The notes under the pieces were generated by a model, which was given only the letters and a program-made list of their open reading frames with translations, did no database searches and was not told where the DNA came from. From Aliikangiella sp. G2MR2-5 (GTDB taxonomy: Bacteria; Pseudomonadota; Gammaproteobacteria; Enterobacterales; Kangiellaceae), in the NCBI RefSeq assembly GCF_015687155.1, contig NZ_JADPQF010000001.1, positions 310,001 to 374,000 on the forward strand: a stretch of 64,000 bases of DNA. Direction: 5' to 3'. A program made the position numbers and the translations under genes. Positions 30,235-39,487 of the stretch are shown in pieces; the stretch's first letter is position 1, and the number at the start of each line of letters is the position of its first letter.

Positions 30235-30388
30235 AAGTTAATGATTTATCGAATAAAAGAAGCTTCTTGATTAATCCTAGCTGGTAATTGGACTTTTGCA
30301 AATTTTGACAAAAGGCGCACACAAAAGATGGAATAGGATAGCAGGGTTATAAGGGAAGTAAAATCGGGGGATATTGGAAGATGAAGGA

Positions 30389-30409
30389 CCCAGAGGTTGC
30401 TGTTCTGGG
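30389..30409 (-). terminator. Possible terminator after folD
   Basis: CCCAGA (30389-30394) and TCTGGG (30404-30409) form a short hairpin downstream of folD on the minus strand, followed by TCCTTCATCTT. The stem is short and the T-tract interrupted, so confidence is modest. Confidence 0.4.
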
Positions 30410-30433
30410 CTATCTAAAGTATTAACTGTCGTA

Positions 30434-31285
30434 CTAATCCATCATTTCTGTTGCGAGCAAAGTATTATGCATCAAAGTTGCGACAGTCATTGGGCCAACT
30501 CCGCCTGGAACTGGTGTAATCCATGCTGCATTTTGTGAGGCAATATCAAACTCTACATCACCGGTGAGCTTTCCATTCTCCAAGCGATTAATGCCAACAT
30601 CGATCACTATTGCATTTGGCTTTATCCATTCTCCTTTTACCAGCCCGGGAATTCCGACACCAACAACTACAAGGTCTGCTCTGCGCACTTGAGACTCAAG
30701 ATCTTTGGTAAATTTATGGCAAACGGTAACAGTTGCTCCTTTAAGAAGTAGTTCCATTGCCATTGGACGGCCGACAATATTACTCGCTCCAACCACTACA
30801 CAGTCCATGCCCTTTACATCTACCTCAATAGATTCCAACATTAGCATTACACCGTACGGCGTACAGGGTCTAATCTGAGGTATTCGTTGTACTAATCGGC
30901 CTATATTGTATGGATGAAAGCAATCTACATCTTTATCAGGATTAATTTTTTCGAGTATTTCACTAGAGTCCAAATGTGAAGGAAGTGGCAGCTGCACTAA
31001 AATACCATTGATGGAGTTGTCACCGTTCAGCTCATCGACCTTTTGCAGAAGTTCGTCCTGAGTAACTGATGCAGGTAGTTCTATTTTTCTTGAATTAAAT
31101 AAGACCTCTTCACACGCATTAACTTTCTTGTTCACGTAAACAGAAGAGGCTGGATCTTCTCCAACCAAAACTACAGCTAGTCCGGGAGGGGCTTTGCCCT
31201 GATCTATTCGAGCTTGAACTTTTTGTTTGATGTCGGCACGAAGACGAGCGGCAATTTCATTACCATTGATCAGCTTTGCTGTCAT
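30434..31285 (-). CDS. folD: Bifunctional methylenetetrahydrofolate dehydrogenase/cyclohydrolase
   Basis: FolD interconverts 5,10-methylene-, methenyl- and 10-formyl-tetrahydrofolate with NADP. The catalytic region includes Tyr50 and Lys54 in [24 protein letters not shown] and [14 protein letters not shown] are folate-site motifs; [14 protein letters not shown] is the NADP loop and [16 protein letters not shown] closes the protein. Length 283 is standard. It lies upstream of the tRNA cluster on the other strand. Confidence 0.97.
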   Translation of the reverse strand: MTAKLINGNEIAARLRADIKQKVQARIDQGKAPPGLAVVLVGEDPASSVYVNKKVNACEEVLFNSRKIELPASVTQDELLQKVDELNGDNSINGILVQLPLPSHLDSSEILEKINPDKDVDCFHPYNIGRLVQRIPQIRPCTPYGVMLMLESIEVDVKGMDCVVVGASNIVGRPMAMELLLKGATVTVCHKFTKDLESQVRRADLVVVGVGIPGLVKGEWIKPNAIVIDVGINRLENGKLTGDVEFDIASQNAAWITPVPGGVGPMTVATLMHNTLLATEMMD

Positions 31286-31636
31286 TTGCTTGGATATCTC
31301 TAATAACTTGTGGAAATATAATCGCGTATTTTCTCAATTGTCGGAGTGGCTGCCAAGTAAAAGTTTGGAGAAACCCTGATAAAAGGTGATACTAAGCATG
31401 AATAGGTAGATTTTAAAAAGGCGAGCCTGAATTTATACATTATTGCGGATGGTTGACCAAACGTAGTTTATTACGCTAAATTTGAGCTAAATTTAACCAG
31501 GTACGGTTTGATTTTTAGTCGAATACAGGTGGAATGAAAAGTTTTTTAAAATTATTTATTTTCCTTGTTGACGGCGGTCAGATTAGCCAGTATTATTCGC
31601 CGCTCCTTGAGGAGCTCAGCTCCAAATGGGGAATGT
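31286..31636. other. Intergenic region between folD and the tRNA cluster
   Basis: The 351-base stretch carries the divergent promoters for folD and the tRNA operon. Only the tRNA promoter is clear and is listed separately. No small gene or conserved RNA was seen. Confidence 0.5.
31568..31596 (+). promoter_or_regulatory. Strong promoter of the Pro-Arg-His-Leu tRNA operon
   Basis: TTGACG (31568-31573), a 17-base spacer and TATTAT (31591-31596) form a near-consensus sigma-70 promoter about 40 bases before the first tRNA. The following TCGCCGCTCC is a GC-rich discriminator typical of stable-RNA promoters under stringent control. Confidence 0.8.
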
Positions 31637-31713
31637 CGGGGAATAGCGCAGTCTGGTAGCGCGCCTGCTTTGGGTGCAGGATGTCGGGGGTTCGAATCCC
31701 TCTTCCCCGACCA
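31637..31713 (+). tRNA. tRNA-Pro(TGG)
   Basis: The 77-base cloverleaf has acceptor CGGGGAA/TTCCCCG, anticodon stem CCTGC/GCAGG with loop TTTGGGT (anticodon TGG), TTCGAAT in the T-arm and an encoded CCA end. Confidence 0.97.
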
Positions 31714-31779
31714 GGTACTTTAAGGAAAACAATTGCTTGTTGACGGTAATCTCAAGCAGCGGGGTTTCTTAGGAACGAT

Positions 31780-31856
31780 GCGCCCGTAGCTCATCTGGAT
31801 AGAGCATCGGCCTTCTAAGCCGAGGGTAGCAGGTTCGAATCCTGCCGGGCGTGCCA
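31780..31856 (+). tRNA. tRNA-Arg(TCT)
   Basis: The cloverleaf has anticodon stem TCGGC/GCCGA with loop CTTCTAA (anticodon TCT), TTCGAAT in the T-arm and an encoded CCA. The first acceptor pair is G-T. Confidence 0.96.
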
Positions 31857-31915
31857 TTACCGCCTAGGCGGAATGAAGATAAACCAGCTAAGTTACTGGT
31901 TTATAAAGAATTATG

Positions 31916-31991
31916 GTGGACGTAGCTCAGTTGGTAGAGCCCCGGATTGTGATTCCGGTGGTCGTGGGTTCAAACCCCATCGTCCACCCCA
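31916..31991 (+). tRNA. tRNA-His(GTG)
   Basis: The acceptor GTGGACG pairs with CGTCCAC, the anticodon stem CCGGA/TCCGG holds loop TTGTGAT (anticodon GTG), and CCA is encoded. A G at 31915 would be the extra 5' G-1 typical of tRNA-His. Confidence 0.97.
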
Positions 31992-32042
31992 TATCTAACT
32001 ATTTAGATAAGAATAAATGTCTGAATGGTTGATTTACAAAGT

Positions 32043-32127
<85 letters not shown>

Positions 32128-32499
32128 CTTTGTAATCTTTATCAGGTATTCCTGGCCTCAGGATGCTGTCAGTATTTAGGCTTGAGCTGGATGGTGGTCG
32201 CCTGAGCTTTGGAGCGAGCCAAACATCTCTGGGATGCCCTGGCCGCAACTACATGCCTTAATTTCAAGGCACAAGCTCTAGCAAACTCCTCTTTAATCTA
32301 GTCTCAACTATGCGTATACTGACCAGTCCTTTTTGATGGGACAGCTCTTTTTAGGTGAAAATCCTGAAAAGAGGGGCTCTGGTTGACTTAGGTAGCCAGA
32401 AAATTACAACGTTTAACAGTCTAACCAGCAGCTATCACGACACTAGGTTTTAAGCAGGTTAGTCGATAAGAGAATTAAAAACTTAGTTGGAGCATATCA
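32128..32499. other. Intergenic region between tRNA-Leu and tig
   Basis: The 372 bases hold no convincing gene. TGCCTT (32254-32259) and AAGGCA (32266-32271) form a small hairpin without a T-tract. TTGACT (32383-32388) and TACAAC (32405-32410), 16 bases apart, are a plausible but imperfect promoter for tig. Confidence 0.45.
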
Positions 32500-33825
32500 A
32501 TGCAAGTTTCTGTTGAAACCACAAGTGGCCTAGAGCGTAAGCTTACAATCGGTGTACCTGCTAGCAAGGTAGACGATGTTGCGCTTGAAAGAATGAAAGA
32601 GTTGGCTAAAACTCAGCGAATGAATGGTTTTCGCCCAGGCAAAATACCGCTGAATGTAATCAAAAAGAGATTTGGTCCGCATGTTCGCCAGGATGTTGTT
32701 TCTGAAGTTATGCAGCGCTCCTTTTATGAAGCGGTTGTTCAGGAAAAGCTTCAGCCGGCGGGAGCTCCTCACATTGAGCCAGTCTCAATGGAAGAAGGTA
32801 AAGATCTTGAGTTTACTGCTACTTTTGAGATCTATCCTGAAGTAGCGCTTGAAGATTTATCTAAAATATCTCTTGAAAAAATCACTGCTGAAGTTGGCGA
32901 TGATGATTTATCAAAAATGATAGACACGCTTCGTGAACAACAGGCAAATTGGGTTGAAGTAAAACGTAAATCCAAAGAGGGTGACCAAATAGTTATCGAC
33001 TTCGTTGGAACAATTGATGGTGAAGAGTTTGCCGGTGGTAAAGCAAGCGACTTTGCGCTTGAGTTGGGCAAAGGTCAGATGATTCCTGGGTTTGAAGACC
33101 AGTTAACAGGAAGCAAATCTGGAGACGAAGTCACAGTTAAGGTGACTTTCCCTGAAGATTACCACAATAAAGAAGTCGCCGGAAAAGAAGCTGAGTTTGC
33201 AACGACTGTTAAAATCGTTAATAAAAAAGAAACTCTTAAAATGGGTGAGTTAGCAGAAAAACTTGGTATTGAAGACGGCAATATTTCTACTATGAAAGCG
33301 GATATCCGCAAAAATATGGAAAGAGAGCTTAAGCAAGCTGTCAACTCAAAGCTTAAGGAAAAAGTGATGGATTCTCTGGTGGAAGCCCACAACTTTGAAA
33401 TTCCTAAGTCTATGATTGATCAAGAAATTCAACAGCTTAAGCAACAGGCTATGCAACAATTTGGTGGTCAAGGAGCTTCATTACCTGACCTACCTTCAGA
33501 GTTATTTGAAGAGCGAGCTACACGCAGAGTTAAGTTAGGCCTGGTTGTCGGTGAGATCATCAAGCAAAACAAAATTACTGCAGACAAAGATAAGGTTCGA
33601 AATAAGCTGGAGGAGTTGGCTTCGGTATATGAGCAACCTGAAGAAGTCATTAATTACTATTTATCTGATGAAAATCGTTTGAATGAAGTAGAACAGCTCG
33701 TTTTGGAAGATAGCGTTATTGAATTTGTAGAAGGCAAAGCTGAAGTGAGCGAGACTTCTATGAGTTTTGACGAGATCATGAACCCTAAGCAGGAAGATGC
33801 TCCAGCTGAAGAAGATAAAGAATAA
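32500..33825 (+). CDS. tig: Trigger factor
   Basis: Trigger factor is the ribosome-bound chaperone and prolyl isomerase. The 441-residue protein has the N-terminal ribosome-binding domain with the GFRPGKIPLNVIKKRFG signature (~44-60), an FKBP-type PPIase domain (~150-245, with GDQIVIDFVGTIDGEEFAGGKA and MIPGFEDQL) and the helical C-terminal chaperone domain ending in an acidic tail. It heads the conserved tig-clpP-clpX-lon-hupB-ppiD block. A nested hairpin terminator separates it from clpP. Confidence 0.97.
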   Translation: MQVSVETTSGLERKLTIGVPASKVDDVALERMKELAKTQRMNGFRPGKIPLNVIKKRFGPHVRQDVVSEVMQRSFYEAVVQEKLQPAGAPHIEPVSMEEGKDLEFTATFEIYPEVALEDLSKISLEKITAEVGDDDLSKMIDTLREQQANWVEVKRKSKEGDQIVIDFVGTIDGEEFAGGKASDFALELGKGQMIPGFEDQLTGSKSGDEVTVKVTFPEDYHNKEVAGKEAEFATTVKIVNKKETLKMGELAEKLGIEDGNISTMKADIRKNMERELKQAVNSKLKEKVMDSLVEAHNFEIPKSMIDQEIQQLKQQAMQQFGGQGASLPDLPSELFEERATRRVKLGLVVGEIIKQNKITADKDKVRNKLEELASVYEQPEEVINYYLSDENRLNEVEQLVLEDSVIEFVEGKAEVSETSMSFDEIMNPKQEDAPAEEDKE

Positions 33826-33853
33826 TAAATAATAAAATATCTTATTATTTACA

Positions 33854-33919
33854 AACCCGGTATTGAAACTGCTATAGTTAACCCCAAGGTTAACACCAGT
33901 GGTTTTATACTGGGTTTTT
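33854..33919 (+). terminator. Nested hairpin terminator between tig and clpP
   Basis: An outer 10-bp stem (33854-33863 with 33907-33916, one G-T pair) encloses an inner hairpin of two GTTAAC copies (33877-33882 and 33889-33894). TTTTT follows. The structure could end tig transcripts while allowing some read-through into clpP. Confidence 0.65.
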
Positions 33920-33955
33920 AGTTTCTGAGACAATAAATATAAGGATAAAAAAGTA

Positions 33956-34570
33956 ATGACAACTCGTTCGATGTTAGAAGAACAAGCGCTCGGATTAGTC
34001 CCTATGGTTGTTGAGCAAACAGCAAAAGGGGAAAGGTCATACGATATCTATTCTCGACTGCTGAAAGAACGCGTGATTTTCATGGTAGGCCAAGTTGAAG
34101 ATCATATGGCAAACTTGATTGTTGCCCAAATGCTATTTTTAGAATCTGAAAATCCAGACAAAGATATTTCTCTTTATATCAATTCTCCTGGTGGTTCGGT
34201 AACTGCCGGAATGGCCATTTATGACACTATGCAATTTATTAAGCCTGATGTCTCTACCCTCTGTATTGGGCAGGCTTGTAGCATGGGCGCCTTTCTTTTA
34301 GCTGGTGGAGCTAAAGAAAAAAGGTTTGCGCTACCTAATTCACGCATCATGATTCATCAGCCTCTAGGTGGTTTTCAGGGACAAGCATCGGATATTGAAA
34401 TTCATGCTAAAGAAATTTTGAATATGAGGCATAACCTTAACAAGATTCTGGCTCATCACACAGGTAGAAAGCTCAAAGATCTGGAAAAAGATACAGATCG
34501 GGATAACTTTATGAGTGCAGAAGATGCCGCAGAGTACGGTATTGTCGATCAGGTAATCGCTTCTCGTTAA
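33956..34570 (+). CDS. clpP: ATP-dependent Clp protease proteolytic subunit
   Basis: ClpP forms the double-heptamer protease chamber served by ClpX. The catalytic triad is Ser109 ([11 protein letters not shown]), His134 ([13 protein letters not shown]) and Asp183 ([11 protein letters not shown]). The N-terminal propeptide region is short. Length is 204 residues. It is followed 157 bases later by clpX. Confidence 0.97.
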   Translation: MTTRSMLEEQALGLVPMVVEQTAKGERSYDIYSRLLKERVIFMVGQVEDHMANLIVAQMLFLESENPDKDISLYINSPGGSVTAGMAIYDTMQFIKPDVSTLCIGQACSMGAFLLAGGAKEKRFALPNSRIMIHQPLGGFQGQASDIEIHAKEILNMRHNLNKILAHHTGRKLKDLEKDTDRDNFMSAEDAAEYGIVDQVIASR

Positions 34571-34727
34571 TGGTTGATTTTGTTCCTTGATCAGATTAAC
34601 TTCACAATATTCAAGGGATTTTGCAGTCCAGGGTCGACAAATTGGCGGTAAAAGGTCTAAGCTAGGTATAGAGTCCCTGCATCTATAAGGGACGCTGAAA
34701 CAGAGAAAAATTGTTAAAGGATAATCG

Positions 34728-36014
34728 ATGAGCGATAACAGAAAATCAGGTGGACGTGACGATAGCGGTAAGCTTCTCTACTGTTCTTTCTGTGGAAAAA
34801 GTCAACATGAGGTTCGAAAGCTTATTGCCGGGCCTTCAGTGTTTATCTGTGACGAGTGCGTTGAGCTGTGTAACGATATTATTCGTGAGGAAATTCAAGA
34901 AGTTGCGCAAGATAGTGACTCTAACAAGTTGCCAACCCCAAGGGAAATCAACGACATATTAGAACAGTATGTTATCGGTCAGCCGGCCGCTAAGAGAGTT
35001 CTTTCCGTTGCTGTTTATAACCACTACAAGCGCTTACAGTCGGGTAACCTCAAGAATGACGAAGTAGAGCTGGGTAAAAGCAATATCCTCTTAGTTGGAC
35101 CAACAGGAAGCGGTAAAACTCTTTTGGCAGAGACATTGGCTCGGTTACTTAATGTGCCATTTACAATTGCAGATGCAACAACATTAACTGAAGCCGGTTA
35201 TGTTGGTGAAGATGTAGAAAATATCATTCAAAAGCTCTTGCAGAAATGTGATTATGATGTGGAAAAAGCACAACACGGGATTGTGTATATCGATGAAATT
35301 GATAAGATTTCCCGTAAGTCTGATAACCCTTCAATTACAAGAGATGTGTCTGGTGAAGGCGTCCAGCAGGCGCTATTGAAGTTGATTGAGGGAACTGTAG
35401 CTTCTGTCCCTCCACAAGGCGGTCGCAAACATCCTCAGCAGGAATTTCTACAAGTGGACACTAGCAGTATCCTGTTTATCTGTGGAGGTGCATTTGCTGG
35501 TATGGATAAAATTATCCGCGACCGTTCAGAGCGCTCAGGTATTGGTTTTAGTGCGCAGGTTACGAGCAAAGATGAAAATAAAAATATCGGGGAAATTTTT
35601 AAAGATATTGAACCTGATGATCTGGTTAAGTACGGGCTTATTCCAGAGTTCGTTGGTCGACTTCCAGTTGTTGCAACCCTTGAGGAGCTCGACGAAGAGT
35701 CGCTAGTTCAGATCCTTTCTGAACCGAAAAATGCGCTGACTAAACAGTACGCCAAGTTATTTGAAATGGAAGGTGTAACTCTGGAATTTAGAGAAGATGC
35801 ATTAAGAGCTGTTGCGCAAAAGGCTATGGAAAGGAAAACTGGAGCTCGTGGACTTCGCTCTATTGTCGAAAAAGTATTACTAGACACAATGTATGAACTG
35901 CCTTCTATGGAAGGTGTTACCAAAGTTGCTATTGATGCAGCCGTCGTTGATGGTGAATCAGATCCTCTCTTGATTTATGAGAGTCAGGACAAGAAGATAG
36001 CATCAGATAAATAA
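34728..36014 (+). CDS. clpX: ATP-dependent Clp protease ATPase subunit ClpX
   Basis: ClpX is the AAA+ unfoldase that feeds substrates into ClpP. The zinc-binding domain has Cys19, Cys22, Cys41 and Cys44. Walker A GPTGSGKT is at 124-131, Walker B is [10 protein letters not shown], and the GIGF loop (in [11 protein letters not shown]) docks on ClpP. Sensor 2 [10 protein letters not shown] is present near the C-terminus. Length 428 is standard. ATAAAG-like A-rich RBS AAAGGA precedes the ATG. Confidence 0.98.
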   Translation: MSDNRKSGGRDDSGKLLYCSFCGKSQHEVRKLIAGPSVFICDECVELCNDIIREEIQEVAQDSDSNKLPTPREINDILEQYVIGQPAAKRVLSVAVYNHYKRLQSGNLKNDEVELGKSNILLVGPTGSGKTLLAETLARLLNVPFTIADATTLTEAGYVGEDVENIIQKLLQKCDYDVEKAQHGIVYIDEIDKISRKSDNPSITRDVSGEGVQQALLKLIEGTVASVPPQGGRKHPQQEFLQVDTSSILFICGGAFAGMDKIIRDRSERSGIGFSAQVTSKDENKNIGEIFKDIEPDDLVKYGLIPEFVGRLPVVATLEELDEESLVQILSEPKNALTKQYAKLFEMEGVTLEFREDALRAVAQKAMERKTGARGLRSIVEKVLLDTMYELPSMEGVTKVAIDAAVVDGESDPLLIYESQDKKIASDK

Positions 36015-36027
36015 TAATTGTTTATAC

Positions 36028-36059
36028 TGCAAAAAACTGGCGAAAGTCAGTTTTTTGCA
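36028..36059. terminator. Terminator after clpX
   Basis: TGCAAAAAACTG (36028-36039) pairs perfectly with 36048-36059 around an 8-base loop. The A-tract and T-tract lie inside the stem, so it could act on both strands. Confidence 0.8.
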
Positions 36060-36129
36060 AACAAAGTCGTTGAAACTAAACTAATCACCCCAATATACCC
36101 TGTAAGAGTTTTCTTTATTTGTTTTTCTG

Positions 36130-36151
36130 CAAAACGAACTAAATCGTTTTG
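36130..36151. repeat. Inverted repeat upstream of lon
   Basis: CAAAACGA (36130-36137) and TCGTTTTG (36144-36151) are separated by 6 bases. It has no T-tract and lies ~125 bases before the lon start, so an operator or leader hairpin is possible. No function is established. Confidence 0.4.
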
Positions 36152-36276
36152 TCATGCACTAATCTAATTGAAGTAAGCGATTTGATATAAGCTCTGATTA
36201 AAGTGTAAGTTGGAGCGAGACAAAGCTGGCGCATAAGCGCTAAATATTAAGAATTTCGAGACTTAAGAGATAAACT

Positions 36277-38688
36277 ATGTCTGACGTAAGCAGCAAAAAT
36301 CAGTTACCAGTATTACCACTACGCGATGTAGTGGTATTTCCGCATATGGTCATTCCGCTTTTTGTTGGACGTGAAAAGTCCATAAAAGCACTTGAGTTGG
36401 CTTCAGAGGGAAGCAATAAAGTTCTGCTGGTTGCGCAAAAAGACGCCAATATGGACGACCCGGGTGCAGAGGATATTTACACTCAGGGCTGTGTAGCCAA
36501 TATATTGCAGATGCTAAAACTACCCGACGGCAACCTTAAAGTATTGGTTGAAGGAGAATCCAGAGCCAGTATTGAAAAGTTAACTGATGATGACGGTTTA
36601 TTGATGGCTGATTTTCGCGACAAGCCATCGGAAAGTCCAGCGCCGCAGGAAAAAGATGCATTGTCTCGCTCAGTAAAGGCAATGTTTGAAAACTATATCA
36701 AACTCAACAAAAAGATACCGTCAGAAGTTCTTAATACTGTTTCGGCAATTGAAGATGTCGAAAAGTTGTCAGATACAATAGCTGCCCACCTTGTCTTAAA
36801 AATTAAGGAGAAGCAGGCTATTTTAGAAATTGATAGTGTTTCCGAGCGTCTAGAGTACATTATGGGCCTAATGGAATCTGAAATCGATTTGCTACATGTT
36901 GAGCGAAAAATTCGTGGTCGAGTCAAAAAGCAAATGGATAAGAGTCAAAGAGACTATTATCTCAATGAGCAGATGAAAGCTATTCAGAAAGAATTAGGGG
37001 ACGATGATGGGACGGCTGACCTTGAGGAGCTTAAGGAAAAGATTACTTCTGCCGGAATGCCTAAGGAAGCTAGAGAAAAAGCAGAATCAGAACTTAAAAA
37101 GCTAAAAATGATGTCACCGATGTCTGCTGAAGCTACAGTTGTGCGAGGCTACATAGACTGGATGCTGAATATACCCTGGAAGAAACGTAGCAAGCTAGAT
37201 AGTGACATTGAAAAGGCGCAAAATACTTTGGAAGCCGACCATTATGGGCTTGAAGAAGTAAAAGACAGGATATTGGAATATCTGGCAGTTCAAACCAGAG
37301 TGAAGAAGTTGAAAGGGCCAGTATTGTGCCTGGTCGGCCCTCCTGGTGTTGGTAAAACCTCGCTTGGAGAGTCAATTGCCAAAGCTACGGGCCGAAAGTT
37401 TGTCCGTATGTCACTCGGCGGGGTGAGAGATGAAGCTGAAATTAGAGGTCACAGAAGAACCTATATTGGTTCAATGCCGGGCAAAATCTTGCAAAAGTTA
37501 AGCCGCGTTAAAGTTAAAAATCCGCTGTTTTTGCTGGATGAGATCGATAAAATGGCAATGGATATGCGCGGCGATCCCGCATCTGCGCTGCTTGAAGTGC
37601 TGGATCCGGAACAAAACTCTTCTTTCAACGATCATTACCTCGAGGTAGATTACGACTTATCCGAAGTAATGTTTGTATGTACAGCCAATTCCATGAATAT
37701 TCCCGGGCCTCTGCTTGACCGAATGGAAGTAATCAATCTTTCAGGCTATACGGAAGATGAAAAGTTAAATATTGCTACTAAGTATCTTCTTCCGAAACAA
37801 AAGAGAGCTAATGGGCTTGAGGACGATGACCTACAGTTATCTAAATCAGCTATCACATCTATCGTACGCTACTATACAAGAGAAGCGGGAGTTCGTAGTC
37901 TTGAACGCGAGATATCAAAAGTTTGTCGGAAAGTTGTTAAGCAACTTTTATTTGATAAAAAGCGTAAGAGCATAAAGGTGAATACCAAGAACATTTCAAA
38001 GTTTCTCGGCGTTGAAAAGTATGATTACGGAAAGGCCGGTGAGAACGATCAAGTCGGTCAAGTTACAGGGTTGGCGTGGACTCAAGTTGGTGGTGATTTG
38101 TTGACAATCGAAGCTGCAGTTACCAGCGGTTCAGGAAAAGCCTTATCAACCGGCCATCTAGGTAATGTTATGCAGGAGTCAATCAAAGCTGCCATGACCG
38201 TTGTTCGGAGTCGAGCTGAGTCACTTGGGATTGAAGAGGATTTCTACCAAAAGAAAGATATTCATGTCCACGTACCTGAAGGAGCCACTCCCAAAGATGG
38301 ACCCAGTGCTGGTTGTGCTATGTGCACTGCGTTAGTTTCAGCTCTTACCGGCATCGCTGTTCGAAGAGAAGTTGCGATGACAGGTGAAATTACTTTGAGA
38401 GGAGAAGTTTTACCAATTGGCGGTCTAAAGGAAAAACTATTGGCAGCTCACCGCGGAGGTATTAAAAAGGTTTTAATACCTCATCAGAATGTTAGAAATT
38501 TGAAAGAGATTCCTGACAATGTTATCGGTGATTTAGAGATTATTCCTGTCAAATGGATAGACGAAGTTCTGGAGAAAGCTTTGGTTAGTATGCCCTCCCC
38601 ATTAAGTAAGGAAGGCGAGTCCTCTGTAGCCCAAAAGGAAGCTGTAGAGGTGGAAAGTGACAATACATCCGAAGCTAAACCTCACTAA
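36277..38688 (+). CDS. lon: ATP-dependent protease La (Lon)
   Basis: Lon degrades misfolded and regulatory proteins. The 803-residue chain has an N-terminal substrate-binding domain ([24 protein letters not shown]), AAA+ module with Walker A GPPGVGKT at 354-361 and Walker [13 protein letters not shown], and a Ser-Lys protease domain with Ser677 (PKDGPSAG) and Lys720 ([14 protein letters not shown]). The tail after ~775 is acidic and Ser-rich and slightly longer than in E. coli (784 residues). It lies between clpX and hupB as in most gammaproteobacteria. Confidence 0.98.
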   Translation: MSDVSSKNQLPVLPLRDVVVFPHMVIPLFVGREKSIKALELASEGSNKVLLVAQKDANMDDPGAEDIYTQGCVANILQMLKLPDGNLKVLVEGESRASIEKLTDDDGLLMADFRDKPSESPAPQEKDALSRSVKAMFENYIKLNKKIPSEVLNTVSAIEDVEKLSDTIAAHLVLKIKEKQAILEIDSVSERLEYIMGLMESEIDLLHVERKIRGRVKKQMDKSQRDYYLNEQMKAIQKELGDDDGTADLEELKEKITSAGMPKEAREKAESELKKLKMMSPMSAEATVVRGYIDWMLNIPWKKRSKLDSDIEKAQNTLEADHYGLEEVKDRILEYLAVQTRVKKLKGPVLCLVGPPGVGKTSLGESIAKATGRKFVRMSLGGVRDEAEIRGHRRTYIGSMPGKILQKLSRVKVKNPLFLLDEIDKMAMDMRGDPASALLEVLDPEQNSSFNDHYLEVDYDLSEVMFVCTANSMNIPGPLLDRMEVINLSGYTEDEKLNIATKYLLPKQKRANGLEDDDLQLSKSAITSIVRYYTREAGVRSLEREISKVCRKVVKQLLFDKKRKSIKVNTKNISKFLGVEKYDYGKAGENDQVGQVTGLAWTQVGGDLLTIEAAVTSGSGKALSTGHLGNVMQESIKAAMTVVRSRAESLGIEEDFYQKKDIHVHVPEGATPKDGPSAGCAMCTALVSALTGIAVRREVAMTGEITLRGEVLPIGGLKEKLLAAHRGGIKKVLIPHQNVRNLKEIPDNVIGDLEIIPVKWIDEVLEKALVSMPSPLSKEGESSVAQKEAVEVESDNTSEAKPH

Positions 38689-38798
38689 CTATTTCCAGGA
38701 TATCTCCGGATTAACATTTAAGGCTGGTCAATTCGGAGAAAAAACGCACTAAAATTGACCAAAGCCGCGGATTTTCTGGGTTTAAGGCGATTTGTTGC

Positions 38799-38828
38799 TT
38801 GACAGATAATTTGCTGGATTGGTATAAA
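38799..38828 (+). promoter_or_regulatory. hupB promoter
   Basis: Consensus TTGACA (38799-38804), an 18-base spacer and TATAAA (38823-38828) preceded by TGG make a strong sigma-70 promoter, about 80 bases before the hupB GTG. Confidence 0.8.
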
Positions 38829-38906
38829 GTTATCCGCGAGGGGCATATACTAATGAATTCCAATCTATGCTCTCAAATTAACTGATAAGAATTAAAGGGG
38901 AATTAA

Positions 38907-39179
38907 GTGAATAAATCTGAACTAGTAGATGCAATCGCATCAGGTGCCGATATTTCTAAAGCTTCAGCTGGACGTGCTCTGGACGCAATGCTTGACTCAA
39001 TCACAGAAACTCTTCGCAAAGGTGATCAAGTAGCTTTAGTTGGTTTCGGTACTTTTTCTGTAAAAGAGCGTGCTGCTCGTACAGGCCGTAATCCTCAAAC
39101 AGGTAAAACTATTGAAATCCCTGCTGCAAGAGTTCCTGGTTTTAAAGCTGGTAAAGGTCTTAAAGACGCGGTAAACTAG
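38907..39179 (+). CDS. hupB: DNA-binding protein HU-beta
   Basis: HU is the small histone-like DNA-bending protein. At 90 residues it matches the family exactly: [19 protein letters not shown], the [14 protein letters not shown] segment, [14 protein letters not shown] on the DNA-binding arm and [15 protein letters not shown] at the end. The start is GTG, with AGGGGAATTAA upstream. Two tRNA genes follow; the first begins 13 bases after the stop, with no terminator between. Confidence 0.97.
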   Translation: MNKSELVDAIASGADISKASAGRALDAMLDSITETLRKGDQVALVGFGTFSVKERAARTGRNPQTGKTIEIPAARVPGFKAGKGLKDAVN

Positions 39180-39192
39180 CGCACCGTTTTAT

Positions 39193-39268
39193 GGGCGCTT
39201 AGCTCAGTTGGGAGAGCATCGCCCTTACAAGGCGAGGGTCGCTGGTTCGAGCCCAGCAGTGCCCACCA
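39193..39268 (+). tRNA. tRNA-Val(TAC)
   Basis: The 76-base cloverleaf has acceptor GGGCGCT/AGTGCCC, anticodon stem TCGCC/GGCGA with loop CTTACAA (anticodon TAC), and encoded CCA. It lies 13 bases after hupB, so it is probably processed from a shared transcript. Confidence 0.97.
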
Positions 39269-39328
39269 ATCTTTCCATTGAAATAATTATTGACCCTGAT
39301 TATTGGATTAGATTGTTGTTGAGTCATT

Positions 39329-39405
39329 GGAGCGGTAGTTCAGCTGGTTAGAATACCGGCCTGTCACGCCGGGGGTCGCGGGTTCGAGTCCCGTCCGCTC
39401 CGCCA
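39329..39405 (+). tRNA. tRNA-Asp(GTC)
   Basis: The 77-base cloverleaf has acceptor GGAGCGG/CCGCTCC, anticodon stem CCGGC/GCCGG with loop CTGTCAC (anticodon GTC), and encoded CCA. A strong terminator follows. Confidence 0.97.
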
Positions 39406-39411
39406 AAATAA

Positions 39412-39437
39412 GCGCGCCTTTATTGGCGCGTTTTTTT
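39412..39437 (+). terminator. Terminator after tRNA-Asp
   Basis: CGCGCC (39413-39418) pairs with GGCGCG (39425-39430) around TTTATT and runs into seven T residues. Confidence 0.88.
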
Positions 39438-39487
39438 ATCAAGAATTTGACGAACAAGAACAGAATATTAATAAAGAGCAATCTGCT

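Noticed and set aside
33877-33894. GTTAAC repeats read as a CRISPR-like or mobile-element repeat
   Set aside because: Only two copies occur and they pair with each other as a hairpin inside a terminator.
39181-39192. A separate promoter for tRNA-Val
   Set aside because: Only 13 bases separate it from hupB, too few for a full promoter; a -35 or -10 inside hupB was not recognisable.
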